NCBI GenBank assembly: GCA_016928195.1
Contig: JAFGLF010000006.1
Location: 1 to 64,000, forward strand
Reading direction: 5' to 3'
From: Elusimicrobiota bacterium
GTDB taxonomy: Bacteria; Elusimicrobiota; UBA8919
Length of the DNA stretch: 64,000 nucleotides
The notes under the pieces were generated by a model that saw only the letters and a list, made by a program, of their open reading frames with translations, did not search any database and was not told where the DNA came from. The position numbers and the translations under genes are program-made. Below, piece after piece: positions 51,048 through 59,283 of this stretch (positions within the stretch are counted from its first letter, which is position 1; the number at the start of each line of letters is the position of its first letter).

Positions 51048-51833
51048 ATGTTGGTAATTGGAGAAAGAATTAACGCAACCAGAAAGAGCATGGGTGAAGC
51101 AATAACAAAGAAGGACTCGGATTTTATCCGGCAGGAAGCAGTAAAACAGCTGGAAGCCGGTGCGGATATACTTGATGTAAACTGCGGTATGAGTGTAAAG
51201 GACGAATCAAGTAATATGGAATGGCTGGTAAATACCGTACAGGATGCAGCCGATACTTCACTTGTGATAGATAGTCCGAATCCTGCTGTGATTGAAAGCG
51301 GTCTTAAACTGTGCAGGAAAAAAGCAATAGTCAATTCAATTACCGGTGAAAAGGAAAGAATCGAAAAGATAATGCCGCTTGTGGAAAAATATAATGCCGA
51401 TGTGATTGCGCTTACAATGGATGAAAAAGGAATGCCTAATACATCCGAAGAACGGTATAATATAGCGGAGAAAATAGCTGATTCGATAAAAAAATATAAA
51501 GTTCCATTAGACAGAGTATATTTTGATTTATTGGTAAGGCCTATCAGTACCGAACCCAACCAGGCAAATGAGTTTTTAGGAGCGGTAAGTCTTGTAAAGA
51601 AAAATCTAAAAGCAAAAACGGTATGCGGTCTGAGCAATATTTCTTTCGGGTTGCCCAATAGAAAACTTATCAATGCCACCTTCCTTACAATGTCGTTTTA
51701 TGCAGGACTGGATGCTGCAATAATAGATCCAACAGATAAAAATATGATGCTGACAATCAGATCATCCGAAGCACTTTTAGCCAGGGATGAATACTGCTTA
51801 AAATACATTACCGCTTTTAGAGAAGGAAAATAA
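51048..51833 (+). CDS. Methyltetrahydrofolate:corrinoid methyltransferase (AcsE/MtrH-like)
   Basis: A 261-residue pterin-binding TIM barrel. VIGERINATRKSMGEAI is the N-terminal signature, LEAGADILDVNCG binds the pterin, LVIDSPNPAVIESGL and IVNSITGEKERI are middle motifs, and CGLSNISFGLPNRKLINATF is the characteristic late segment. It moves the methyl group between 5-methyl-THF and the cobalt of a corrinoid protein. With the corrinoid carrier at 44697 and the RACo-like activator at 41748 it completes a minimal methyl-transfer module, though spread over 10 kb. Confidence 0.92.
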   Translation: MLVIGERINATRKSMGEAITKKDSDFIRQEAVKQLEAGADILDVNCGMSVKDESSNMEWLVNTVQDAADTSLVIDSPNPAVIESGLKLCRKKAIVNSITGEKERIEKIMPLVEKYNADVIALTMDEKGMPNTSEERYNIAEKIADSIKKYKVPLDRVYFDLLVRPISTEPNQANEFLGAVSLVKKNLKAKTVCGLSNISFGLPNRKLINATFLTMSFYAGLDAAIIDPTDKNMMLTIRSSEALLARDEYCLKYITAFREGK

Positions 51834-51834
51834 A

Positions 51835-51862
51835 AAGTTCTTTTTAGAAACCAAAAGAACTT
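51835..51862. terminator. Hairpin after the methyltransferase gene
   Basis: AAGTTCTTTT and AAAAGAACTT form a perfect 10-bp stem with a TAGAAACC loop right after the stop. The right side is not followed by a T-run, so terminator function is uncertain. Confidence 0.5.
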
Positions 51863-51863
51863 G

Positions 51864-51960
51864 ATTACACAGATTTTAAGAGACAATTACACAGATACTA
51901 CAGATTGAGATTTAATCTGTGTAATCTTGTGGTTAATCTGCGTAATTCCGCCGCGGCGGA
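51864..51960. repeat. GATTACACAG / CTGTGTAATC repeat with TCCGCCGCGGCGGA end
   Basis: GATTACACAGATTTTAAGAG and CAATTACACAG lie left; TTTAATCTGTGTAATCTTG and TTAATCTGCGTAATTCC lie right; the 14-bp perfect palindrome TCCGCCGCGGCGGA closes it (51947-51960). It combines words of two families in one element. The next 100 bp (51961-52064) are AT-rich with nothing recognisable. Confidence 0.75.
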
Positions 51961-52064
51961 TTGATGGTTTTTACAACAGACACTAAAAAGTATCGTTTTA
52001 CCTATTAATAATATTACCACCACCCAACCCCGGTAAAAAAAAATTAATAATTTTCGAAAGGTAC

Positions 52065-52094
52065 TTGACAAAACTATATGTAGTATGCTACAAT
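52065..52094 (+). promoter_or_regulatory. nrdR promoter with a NrdR-box-like site between -35 and -10
   Basis: TTGACA (52065-52070), an 18-bp spacer and TACAAT (52089-52094). The spacer reads AAACTATATGTAGTATGC; ACTATATGTAGT differs by one base from the CTATATATAG-type centre of NrdR boxes. A second similar site, GTAGTATATATAGAAT, lies near 52155-52170. This would allow NrdR to repress its own operon. Confidence 0.62.
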
Positions 52095-52238
52095 ACTAAT
52101 CCGTAGAATAAGTAGTAGCAGTATTCCTCTATTTAGCACGGTAAATACAAAAGCGTAGTATATATAGAATATGACATATCCTTTAAATAAATTCAATTTC
52201 TATCCTAAATTTAAATTAAGTAACGGCGAATAAATAAT

Positions 52239-52691
52239 ATGCGGTGTCCTTTTTGCGGTGGAACTGATTGTGATGTTAATGATACCCGCCCTATCGAAGA
52301 CAGTTCAATAATAAAAAGAAGAAGAGAGTGCGCCCGTTGTAAAAAACGGTTTACAACATATGAAAGAATGGAGGTTGCTCCTCTTACAGTAATCAAAAGT
52401 GATAATAAGAGAGAGCCTTTTGCGGTAGAAAAACTGACAAGAGGTATTAGACTTGCGTGTCTAAAAAGACCTATACCTGAAGATACGCTGGAAAAGATTA
52501 TCAGCGAAATAGAAATGGAACTTAATGATTATATAATGGAGGTCCCTTCCAAAACAATAGGTGAGATGGCGCTGAAACGCCTTAAAAAAATAGACGAAGT
52601 TGCATATGTAAGATTTGCCTCAATATATAGAAAGTTTGATAGTATCAATACATTTTTAAAAGAGCTGAGAAAACTGAAAAGAAGGAAATAG
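52239..52691 (+). CDS. nrdR: Transcriptional repressor NrdR
   Basis: A 150-residue regulator of ribonucleotide reductase genes. The N-terminus MRCPFCGGTDCDVNDTRPI with CxxC and the later RRRECARCKKRFTTYERME form the zinc ribbon; residues about 49-138 are an ATP-cone domain (VIKSDNKREPFAVEKLTRGI) that senses ATP/dATP. Length and order are normal. It heads a group with a thioredoxin-like gene, a decayed nrdG and nrdD, so autogenous and operon control are likely. Confidence 0.97.
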   Translation: MRCPFCGGTDCDVNDTRPIEDSSIIKRRRECARCKKRFTTYERMEVAPLTVIKSDNKREPFAVEKLTRGIRLACLKRPIPEDTLEKIISEIEMELNDYIMEVPSKTIGEMALKRLKKIDEVAYVRFASIYRKFDSINTFLKELRKLKRRK

Positions 52692-52699
52692 AAATATAA

Positions 52700-52741
52700 A
52701 CCCTGTGATCCCGTGTGGGGTTTTACGGGACTTTAAAGGGT
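52700..52741. repeat. Nested hairpin after nrdR
   Basis: CCCGT (52710-52714) pairs with ACGGG (52725-52729), inside ACCCT (52700-52704) and AGGGT (52737-52741). It lies 19 bp before the next start and could weaken readthrough from nrdR or be another dispersed palindrome. Confidence 0.6.
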
Positions 52742-52759
52742 AATAATTAAGGGGGGACG

Positions 52760-53158
52760 ATGGATAAGATGGATTGTACGTCCGGCAGTTGTACTTTAAC
52801 ACAGGAGCAGATAGATTTTATTAAAATGGCCAAGCCTTCCGCAGAAGATACATCCAGAGAAATTAAAAGCAATATAAAAATTAAAATTTTTAGTAAAAAG
52901 GATTGTATTAACTGTAAAACGGCAATTGAAAAGCTGACTAGTTGTTTGTCCAATATTAATCCCGAATTTGTTAATGCTATTATTTATTATGATTTGGATA
53001 CACTTGACGGATTAACAGAGGCTGCAATATATACGGCGTTTGATGTTCCTACCATCATTTTCGAATCCTCTTCAGGCGAAGAAATTAAACGGTGGAATTA
53101 TGGTTCAGCGGAGTTGTCCGAACAGGATTTGAAAAATGTTTGTAGCAGACTATCTTGA
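52760..53158 (+). CDS. Thioredoxin/glutaredoxin-like protein linked to ribonucleotide reductase
   Basis: A 132-residue protein. The N-terminal 35 residues include MDCTSGSCTLTQEQIDFIKM with two cysteines spaced C-x4-C, and the thioredoxin-like fold follows with IKIFSKKDCINCKTAIEKL (CxxC near residues 51-54), DVPTIIF (cis-proline region) and a C-terminal helix. Class III reductases of the NrdD2/NrdD3 type can use thioredoxin- or glutaredoxin-like reductants instead of formate, so it may reduce the NrdD next door. That partner role is inference from position. It overlaps the nrdG remnant by 23 bp. Confidence 0.78.
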   Translation: MDKMDCTSGSCTLTQEQIDFIKMAKPSAEDTSREIKSNIKIKIFSKKDCINCKTAIEKLTSCLSNINPEFVNAIIYYDLDTLDGLTEAAIYTAFDVPTIIFESSSGEEIKRWNYGSAELSEQDLKNVCSRLS

Positions 53159-53412
53159 AACATTCCTTTTAGACTGGGAAGGGAAAGTATCGTGTGTTTT
53201 GTTTTTGTCGGGCTGTAATTTTCGTTGCCCCTGGTGTCAGAATAAAGATCTTGCCTTAGGAAGAATTGACCCCGATAAAACTGAGACTATTACAGAAATA
53301 CTTCGGAAATTTGTTCCTCATAATACATTGGATGATAGATAATAGATATATGAATGTTAAACCTTATTCTGACCGGGAAATAAAAAAAATGCAATCAATT
53401 GTTAATTCTTAA
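53136..53412 (+). pseudogene. nrdG: Internally deleted anaerobic RNR activating protein (nrdG remnant)
   Basis: The first 68 codons (53136-53342) match the start of a radical-SAM activase: DYLETFLLDWEGKVSCVLFL and GCNFRCPWCQN, with the CxxxCxxC that binds the 4Fe-4S cluster. Normal proteins have about 200-230 residues with a TIM-barrel body (GGEP motif), which is absent. After the stop, another frame (53350-53412) reads MNVKPYSDREIKKMQSIVNS, which looks like the activase C-terminus. The sequence ending FVPHNTLDDR joins directly to it if a 7-bp duplication (AGATAAT/AGATATA at 53337) is removed. So the middle, about 130 codons, seems deleted. The neighbouring nrdD is intact and needs an activase from elsewhere. 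Confidence 0.72.
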
Positions 53413-53415
53413 TTC

Positions 53416-53442
53416 CCTGCCTGACTGCCGCAGGCAGGCAGG
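53416..53442. repeat. CCTGCCTG / CAGGCAGG palindrome
   Basis: CCTGCCTGACTGCC-GCAGG-CAGGCAGG type hairpin lies between AATTC words, right after the nrdG remnant and before nrdD. Confidence 0.72.
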
Positions 53443-53474
53443 TTAATTCTGTTTTTATACGGAGGTTATGTTTT

Positions 53475-55925
53475 ATGCGTAAGTATTTCAGTTTTGTAAA
53501 AAAAGCGGACAACAAGATCGAGCCTTTCAATGAGAAAAAAATTGTTATTGCTGTTACCGGAGGTAGCAGGGAGGGGGGGCATGAAAACAGGGAAACCATA
53601 AGCCAGATCGTCAAAAAGGTTTTGGAATTTTTAAAGATGAATTATCTCCCTGGCGAAACAATTACAACGCAAACGATAAACGATGCTGTTGAAAAAATTC
53701 TTATTGAAGAAAAATACGAACAGACCTTTCATGCATATCAGAAAAGGCGTATTAAGAAAAAAGAGATGCGTGAACGTATGAAAGTTGCAAAAAGAAAAGA
53801 AAAAAACAGTTCAACGGATTTAACTCTCCTGGTACAGGCGGAAATTGAAGAAGAATCGTCGTCTTGGGATAAGACAAAGATTGTTGACGCTCTCGTAAAA
53901 GAGACAAAACTTCCGCATGCTGATGCCCGCAAGGTTGCCCGTAATATTGAAAAGAAGGTTATGCTGTTCGGTATTGATAAAATCACGACTGCTCTTTTGA
54001 GAGAAATTGTGGACAACGAATTGTTGCTCTCCGGTCATTCGGCAAAAATAAAAAAGCAGACATCTTTAGGTATACCGACTTATAATTTGGAACAGCTTAT
54101 TTTCTCAAAAGGTAAAGAAAACTCAAATGTCGCAGCGCATAATCCGGAAGCAATAAACCTGTCTATTGCGGAGATAATACTTAAACAGTATGCTTTGAAT
54201 AATATTTTTTCTCAGGATGTTGCCGACTCACACCTGGAGGGCCGTCTCCATATACATGATTTGGGGTACCCCACAAGAGTCTACTGTTCAAGCCATTCGC
54301 TTGAATATCTGAAAAAATACGGACTCCGTCTGGAAAACCTTGATGTGATTTCGGGTCCTGCAAAACATGCAAGAACATTAACCGGACACCTTAATACGTT
54401 TCTTGCTTCCATGCAGGCGTATTATGCAGGTGCACTTGGTGTGGGGTATCTTAATATTTTTTATGCGCCGTATCTTGTAGATTTTACCTATGAAGAGATG
54501 ATTCAGGAAGCCCAGTATTTAATTTTCTCGCTTTCCCAGTCTGCATTTTCCAGAGGCGGGCAGGTCTTGTTTCTGGATGCCAATATCCATACCGGAGTTC
54601 CCGCTTATCTTAAGAATGTTCCTGCTATAGGTCCCGACGGCAAATATACGGGTAAAACATATGCACATTATGAAAAACAGGCACAGCAGTTTGCCCTTGC
54701 TCTTCTTGAAGTATGGCGCCGTGGAGATAAATATGGACATGTATTTGCTTTTCCGAAATGCGACCTGCATATAAATGCAGAAACATTCTCGGATCCGAAC
54801 CAGAGAAAGATATTGGAATATGCCTGTCTTGTTGCATCGGAGAACGGAACACCATATTTCGTTTTTGACAGAGATGAGGTTACGCTTTCTGCATGCTGCA
54901 GACTGAGGACACAGATAAGGGATAATTATATGATTGAACATCCGGAATCCATGCGTTTTTGCGGGTTCCAGAATGTTACTATAAATCTGCCTCAGGCAGC
55001 ATACCGTGCCGGAAAAAGGAATGTGGATAAATTACTGAATGAAATTGCAGAGGATATGGATCTTTGTGTAAAAGCGCATCTTCAGAAAAAATCATTTATA
55101 AAAAAGCTGATGGCAAATGAAGGGTCGCCCCTTTACCATATAGGTAAAGCCGCTTGTGACGGCAGGCCTTATGTGGATCTGAGGAACTCAACATATATAA
55201 TAGGTATGATAGGTCTTAATGAATGTGTCCAGTACTTAACAGGAAAACAGCTTCATGAAGACGAGGCGGTTTTCAGACTTGGTCTAAGGATAATTTCCTA
55301 TATGTACCTGAAAACCAAAGAATACGAGAAAAAACATGGCTTAAAGTTTGCTCTTGAAGAAAGTCCTGCGGAATCTGCCGCGAGACGTATGGCGAAGGTT
55401 GATCTGCAGAAATACCCGGTAGCAAAAGAGGTCGTAAAAGGCGATGTAAACCATGATGAATATTATTATACAAACAGTATACATTTTTCTGCTGATGCTC
55501 CGGTAGGTCTTGTTGAGAGGATAGTAAGACAGAGCCAGTTCCATTCACTCATAGAAAGCGGTGCTATTACACATGCATTTATAGGAGAATCAAGACCGCA
55601 TTTTTCTTCGATAATGAATCTTATTGAAAAGACCTGGTATAATACAAAGTCTGCGCAGTTGACTATTTCTCCTGAGTTTACGATATGTAATGATTGCCAC
55701 AGAAGTGTCAGGGGATTAAAGGATACATGTCTGCGTTGCGGTTCAACCAGTGTTTACGGTATAACAAGGATTGTCGGGTATTATTCAAGGATTTCAAACT
55801 GGAATAGGTCTAAAATAGGAGAGTTGAAAAACAGACACAAAGGAAATTACGCTTTGGAGAAAGATAATGTTAGTGAAAGTAGTGAAGTTGAAAAAGGGGA
55901 TAAAGTTGCCGCAATACCAGCATAG
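53475..55925 (+). CDS. nrdD: Anaerobic (class III) ribonucleoside-triphosphate reductase
   Basis: An 816-residue glycyl-radical enzyme. Two ATP-cone-like domains lie at the N-terminus (KKADNKIEPFNEKKIVIAVT, then KTKIVDALVKETKLPHADAR), giving allosteric control. The catalytic part includes HDLGYPTRVYCSSHSL, NTFLASMQAYYAGALGVGYL and ENGTPYFVFDRDEVTLSACC. Near the end, CNDCHRSVRGLKDTCLRCGS is the zinc site and TRIVGYYSRISNWNRSKIGE holds the glycine that carries the radical. GGAGGTTATG precedes the ATG by a good distance. It reduces NTPs to dNTPs without oxygen. The dut gene overlaps its end by 59 bp. Confidence 0.96.
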   Translation: MRKYFSFVKKADNKIEPFNEKKIVIAVTGGSREGGHENRETISQIVKKVLEFLKMNYLPGETITTQTINDAVEKILIEEKYEQTFHAYQKRRIKKKEMRERMKVAKRKEKNSSTDLTLLVQAEIEEESSSWDKTKIVDALVKETKLPHADARKVARNIEKKVMLFGIDKITTALLREIVDNELLLSGHSAKIKKQTSLGIPTYNLEQLIFSKGKENSNVAAHNPEAINLSIAEIILKQYALNNIFSQDVADSHLEGRLHIHDLGYPTRVYCSSHSLEYLKKYGLRLENLDVISGPAKHARTLTGHLNTFLASMQAYYAGALGVGYLNIFYAPYLVDFTYEEMIQEAQYLIFSLSQSAFSRGGQVLFLDANIHTGVPAYLKNVPAIGPDGKYTGKTYAHYEKQAQQFALALLEVWRRGDKYGHVFAFPKCDLHINAETFSDPNQRKILEYACLVASENGTPYFVFDRDEVTLSACCRLRTQIRDNYMIEHPESMRFCGFQNVTINLPQAAYRAGKRNVDKLLNEIAEDMDLCVKAHLQKKSFIKKLMANEGSPLYHIGKAACDGRPYVDLRNSTYIIGMIGLNECVQYLTGKQLHEDEAVFRLGLRIISYMYLKTKEYEKKHGLKFALEESPAESAARRMAKVDLQKYPVAKEVVKGDVNHDEYYYTNSIHFSADAPVGLVERIVRQSQFHSLIESGAITHAFIGESRPHFSSIMNLIEKTWYNTKSAQLTISPEFTICNDCHRSVRGLKDTCLRCGSTSVYGITRIVGYYSRISNWNRSKIGELKNRHKGNYALEKDNVSESSEVEKGDKVAAIPA

Positions 55926-56298
55926 CGGCGATTCATGTGTTGATTTGGTTAATGTAGGCGGGGATGTTTTAATTGAACCGTTTTCAAGGCAGATTATACC
56001 GACAGGCATTAAGATCGCAGTTCCTGAAGGTTATGAACTGCAGGTTAGACCGAGAAGCGGGTTAGCATTAAAAAAAGGGATTACTGTATTAAATACTCCG
56101 GGAACCGTTGATTCGGGTTACAGAGGCGAGGTTTGTGTTATTTTATATAATAGTTCCAAAGAGACTGTAAAGCTGGAAAACGGCGAAAGGGTTGCACAGG
56201 CTGCACTGTGCAAAGTAGAAAAAATTTGTTGGGAGGAAGTAGAGGAAATAGATAAGACAAAAAGGAATGAAGGCGGGTTTGGGTCGACGGGAATTTAA
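55867..56298 (+). CDS. dut: Deoxyuridine 5'-triphosphate nucleotidohydrolase
   Basis: A 143-residue trimeric dUTPase that turns dUTP into dUMP, the substrate of the thyA product downstream. Motif 2 is RPRSGLALKKGI, motif 3 GTVDSGYRGEVCVILYN, motif 4 NGERVAQAAL and motif 5 RNEGGFGSTG. Motif 1 is changed: the usual A-G-x-D-L reads SGDSCVDLV, keeping the aspartate. It starts inside the end of nrdD in another frame, so the two are probably cotranscribed. Length is normal. Confidence 0.95.
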   Translation: MLVKVVKLKKGIKLPQYQHSGDSCVDLVNVGGDVLIEPFSRQIIPTGIKIAVPEGYELQVRPRSGLALKKGITVLNTPGTVDSGYRGEVCVILYNSSKETVKLENGERVAQAALCKVEKICWEEVEEIDKTKRNEGGFGSTGI

Positions 56299-56302
56299 TC
56301 TC

Positions 56303-56378
56303 GAAATACATGGAAATACGATAGAAATACAATGGAAATACGGTAGAAATATGGTAGAAATACAGTGGAAATATAATT
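56303..56378. repeat. Seven tandem 11-bp units (RGAAATACRRT) after dut
   Basis: Units such as GGAAATACGAT, AGAAATACAAT, GGAAATACGGT and AGAAATACAGT follow one another with small changes. The segment just downstream (TTTCTATGAATTTCTACG) is the inverse sense, so the whole could fold back. Confidence 0.82.
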
Positions 56379-56405
56379 GTGTTTCTATGAATTTCTACGA
56401 GTTTC

Positions 56406-56434
56406 CCGCCGAAGGCGAGGCTCGCCTCTGGCGG
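56406..56434. repeat. CCGCCGAAGGCGAG / CTCGCCTCTGGCGG palindrome
   Basis: CCGCC/GGCGG and GGCGAG/CTCGCC pair around a single G with three unpaired bases on each side. It lies 36 bp before the guaB start. Confidence 0.85.
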
Positions 56435-56469
56435 CAATTTATTTCATTTTAATAAAGGAGTTAAGCGTT

Positions 56470-57639
56470 ATGCCGTTTTTTATAGGGAAAGATAGAGAAG
56501 CAAGGCGGGTTTATGGATTCGATGAAGTAGCACTTGTTCCTTCAACAACGACGGTTGATATTGATGATGTTGATACAACAACAAGAATTGGAAAAATGAA
56601 ACTGGAAATTCCGTTTTTGGCGTCAGCCATGGATGGTGTTGTGGATGTAAAATTTGCTATTGCTTTCGGAAAACTTGGAGGGCTTGCTGTTTTGAATCTG
56701 GACGGTGTACAGACAAGGTATGAAAATCCTCAGGAAGTAATCGAAAAAATTAGAAATGCCTGTAAAGTAAAGGACACTAAATCAACCGCAACCATACAGG
56801 AGGTTTATAAAAAACCGGTAAATGAAAAATTAATATCCAAAAGAGTATCCGAAATAAAAAAGGGCGGTGTTATGGCAGCCGTTTCGACAATTCCAAAAAA
56901 TGCACAAAGGTATTCAAAGATCGCCGAAGAAGCGGGGTGTGATGTTTTTGTGATACAATCAACTGTTACAACCGCAAAATTTGAATCCAGCAATCAGGAA
57001 AAGGTTGATTTAAAAAAGATATGCAGTTCTATAAAAATTCCTACAATTATAGGCAATACTGTGTCATATGAAACTTCACTTGAGCTTATGGAAACAGGCT
57101 GTTATGGAATCCTGGTGGGAATTGGTCCCGGTGCCGCTTGTACAACGAGAGGTGTTTTAGGAATCGGGGTCCCGCAGGTGACCGCTATTGTTGACTGTGC
57201 CGCTGCAAGGGATTTTTATTATAAAAAAACAGGAAAATACGTTTCAATAATTGCAGATGGCGGAATGGTAACAGGCGGTGATATTTGCAAAGCATTTGCC
57301 TGCGGCAGTGATGCCGTGATGATAGGAAGCGGGTTTGTACGTGCGGAAGAATCTCCCGGCAGGGGATATCACTGGGGTATGGCGACAAGTCACAAAAACC
57401 TGCCCAGAGGCACCGGGGTTTGTGTGGGTGTTTCTGGTACTATTGAAGAGATACTTTTAGGTCCTGCAAAAACTGATGACGGCACACAAAATCTTGTCGG
57501 AGCATTAAAAACAAGCATGGGTTCACTCGGAGCAAGGAATATAAAAGAAATGAATCTTGCCGAGATTGTAATCGCACCGGAAATAAAACACGAAGGAAAG
57601 GTTTTACAGAAAATGCAGAAAGTAGGGATGGGTAAATAA
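56470..57639 (+). CDS. guaB: IMP dehydrogenase, GuaB3-like without CBS domains
   Basis: A 390-residue TIM barrel of the IMPDH/GMP reductase family. LEIPFLASAMDGVVDVKFAI is an early barrel motif; GIGPGAACTTRGVLGIGVPQ carries the catalytic cysteine loop; IIADGGMVTGGDICKAFACG and AVMIGSGF bind the IMP phosphate. The usual pair of CBS domains (about 120 residues) is absent, as in the GuaB3 subgroup. With guaA next it would make XMP then GMP. ATG 56470 with AAGGAGTTAAGC upstream is chosen over the ORF start at 56377, which lies in repeat DNA. Confidence 0.9.
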   Translation: MPFFIGKDREARRVYGFDEVALVPSTTTVDIDDVDTTTRIGKMKLEIPFLASAMDGVVDVKFAIAFGKLGGLAVLNLDGVQTRYENPQEVIEKIRNACKVKDTKSTATIQEVYKKPVNEKLISKRVSEIKKGGVMAAVSTIPKNAQRYSKIAEEAGCDVFVIQSTVTTAKFESSNQEKVDLKKICSSIKIPTIIGNTVSYETSLELMETGCYGILVGIGPGAACTTRGVLGIGVPQVTAIVDCAAARDFYYKKTGKYVSIIADGGMVTGGDICKAFACGSDAVMIGSGFVRAEESPGRGYHWGMATSHKNLPRGTGVCVGVSGTIEEILLGPAKTDDGTQNLVGALKTSMGSLGARNIKEMNLAEIVIAPEIKHEGKVLQKMQKVGMGK

Positions 57640-57649
57640 AAAAAACGAT

Positions 57650-57740
57650 GTAGACAGATAAAAAAGCAGATTCAGACAGATAATTTATATGTATAAGGCC
57701 GTTAGCCATCTGTTTGAATCCGTAAGTTATCTGCTTGAAT
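57650..57740. repeat. CAGATAAAAAAGCAGATTCAGA / TCTGTTTGAATCC repeat before guaA
   Basis: AGACAGATAAAAAAGCAGAT then TCAGACAGATAA on the left complements ATCTGTTTGAATCC and TTATCTGCTTGAATT on the right. It reaches the guaA start codon and leaves no separate ribosome binding site. Confidence 0.75.
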
Positions 57741-57741
57741 T

Positions 57742-59268
57742 ATGATTTTAATACTTGATTTTGGTTCCCAGTATACACACCTTATTGCAAGAAGAGTTCG
57801 TGAATTGAAAGTTTACTCCGAAGTTCTTCCTTACAACGCAGAGATTGCGGATATACTGAAGAAAGAGCCTTCGGGAATTATATTGTCGGGCGGTCCCGCC
57901 TCGGTTCTTACAAAAAACTCGCCTGTATGTGACCCGTATATCTATAATCTCGGGATACCTGTTCTGGGGGTATGTTACGGTATGCAGCTTCTTGCTAAAG
58001 TATTCGGAGGAAAAATTGTAAGAGGCAGTTCCCGCGAATATGGAAGAGCAAAAATATTTATTAATAAAAAAAATATTCTTTTTAACAATATTCCAAAGAG
58101 TTCATATGTCTGGATGAGTCATGGCGATAGAATTAAAACACTGCCTAAAGAGTTTATGGGAATTGCACATACGGAAAGTGTAAGCAATGCCGCATTTGAG
58201 GACCCCAGCAGAAAACTGTACGGTGTCCAGTTCCATCCGGAAGTGGTTCATACGCAGTTTGGAAAGGAAATTCTAAAGAATTTTATTTTTAATATTTCAC
58301 ATGCAAAGAAAAGCTGGAATTTAAAATCATTCGTCAAAGGTCAAATCCTCGAAGTAAGAAAAAAGGTAAAAAACTCAAATGTTATATGCGGTTTATCCGG
58401 CGGTATAGATTCTTCGACTGTAGCGGTGTTGCTGAAAAAGGCTGTTGGTAAAAAACTTGTTTCTATTTTTGTCGATAACGGACTTTTAAGAAAAGGGGAG
58501 AAAGAGAGAATAAAAGATATTTTTGGGAAGAAATTCAGCCTTAATATGCGGTTTATTGATGCAAGGGATGTTTTTCTTAAAAAATTGAAAGGTGTTGTCA
58601 ATCCGGAGAAGAAAAGGAAGATTATCGGAAAGGAGTTTATAGATGTTTTCGAAAAAGAAGCAAGAAAGATAAAAGGTGTAAAGTTTTTAGCGCAGGGGAC
58701 ACTGTATCCGGATGTAATAGAATCACTTCCGGTAAAGGGGCCTTCTTCTACGATAAAATCGCATCATAACGTAGGTGGTCTTCCCGAAAAAATGAATCTT
58801 TCTCTGATTGAGCCTTTGAGATATTTATTTAAGGATGAAGCTCGTGTTATTGCAAAATCGCTTAATTTACCGGATGAAATTGTACATAGACAGCCATTTC
58901 CAGGTCCCGGTCTGGCAATAAGGATCATAGGCGAGGTAACCGAGGAGAGGCTCAGGATTTTGAAAGAGGCAGATTGGATCTTAATTGACGAGATGAAAAA
59001 GTCAGGTTTTTATTATAAAGTCTGGCAGTCCTTTGCAATACTTATTCCTATTAAGACGGTTGGTGTTATGGGCGATAAAAGAACTTATGAAAATGTTGTG
59101 GCGATAAGAATAGTTGAAAGTTCCGACGGTATGACCGCGGATTTTACCAGAATTCCATATCAATATCTTGAAAGGCTGTCTACAAAAATTGTAAACGAGG
59201 TAAAAGGTGTCAACAGGGTTGTATATGATATCACCTCAAAACCGCCCGGAACCATCGAATGGGAGTAG
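57742..59268 (+). CDS. guaA: GMP synthase (glutamine-hydrolysing)
   Basis: A 508-residue two-domain enzyme. The N-terminal class I glutamine amidotransferase has [29 protein letters not shown] with the nucleophile cysteine, and [11 protein letters not shown] with the histidine and glutamate. The synthetase half has [17 protein letters not shown] (PP-loop), [11 protein letters not shown] and [13 protein letters not shown], ending with the dimer domain. It converts XMP to GMP. It forms a pair with guaB. Confidence 0.97.
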   Translation: MILILDFGSQYTHLIARRVRELKVYSEVLPYNAEIADILKKEPSGIILSGGPASVLTKNSPVCDPYIYNLGIPVLGVCYGMQLLAKVFGGKIVRGSSREYGRAKIFINKKNILFNNIPKSSYVWMSHGDRIKTLPKEFMGIAHTESVSNAAFEDPSRKLYGVQFHPEVVHTQFGKEILKNFIFNISHAKKSWNLKSFVKGQILEVRKKVKNSNVICGLSGGIDSSTVAVLLKKAVGKKLVSIFVDNGLLRKGEKERIKDIFGKKFSLNMRFIDARDVFLKKLKGVVNPEKKRKIIGKEFIDVFEKEARKIKGVKFLAQGTLYPDVIESLPVKGPSSTIKSHHNVGGLPEKMNLSLIEPLRYLFKDEARVIAKSLNLPDEIVHRQPFPGPGLAIRIIGEVTEERLRILKEADWILIDEMKKSGFYYKVWQSFAILIPIKTVGVMGDKRTYENVVAIRIVESSDGMTADFTRIPYQYLERLSTKIVNEVKGVNRVVYDITSKPPGTIEWE

Positions 59269-59283
59269 ATTTATTAGGGAGGT

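Noticed and set aside
52155..52170. Second NrdR box as part of a standard pair
   Set aside because: The spacing of about 85 bp from the first site is larger than in typical NrdR pairs, so it is mentioned only as a possible site.
56303..56400. CRISPR-like array
   Set aside because: The units are 11 bp, directly joined and have no spacers; no cas genes are near. It is a simple tandem repeat.
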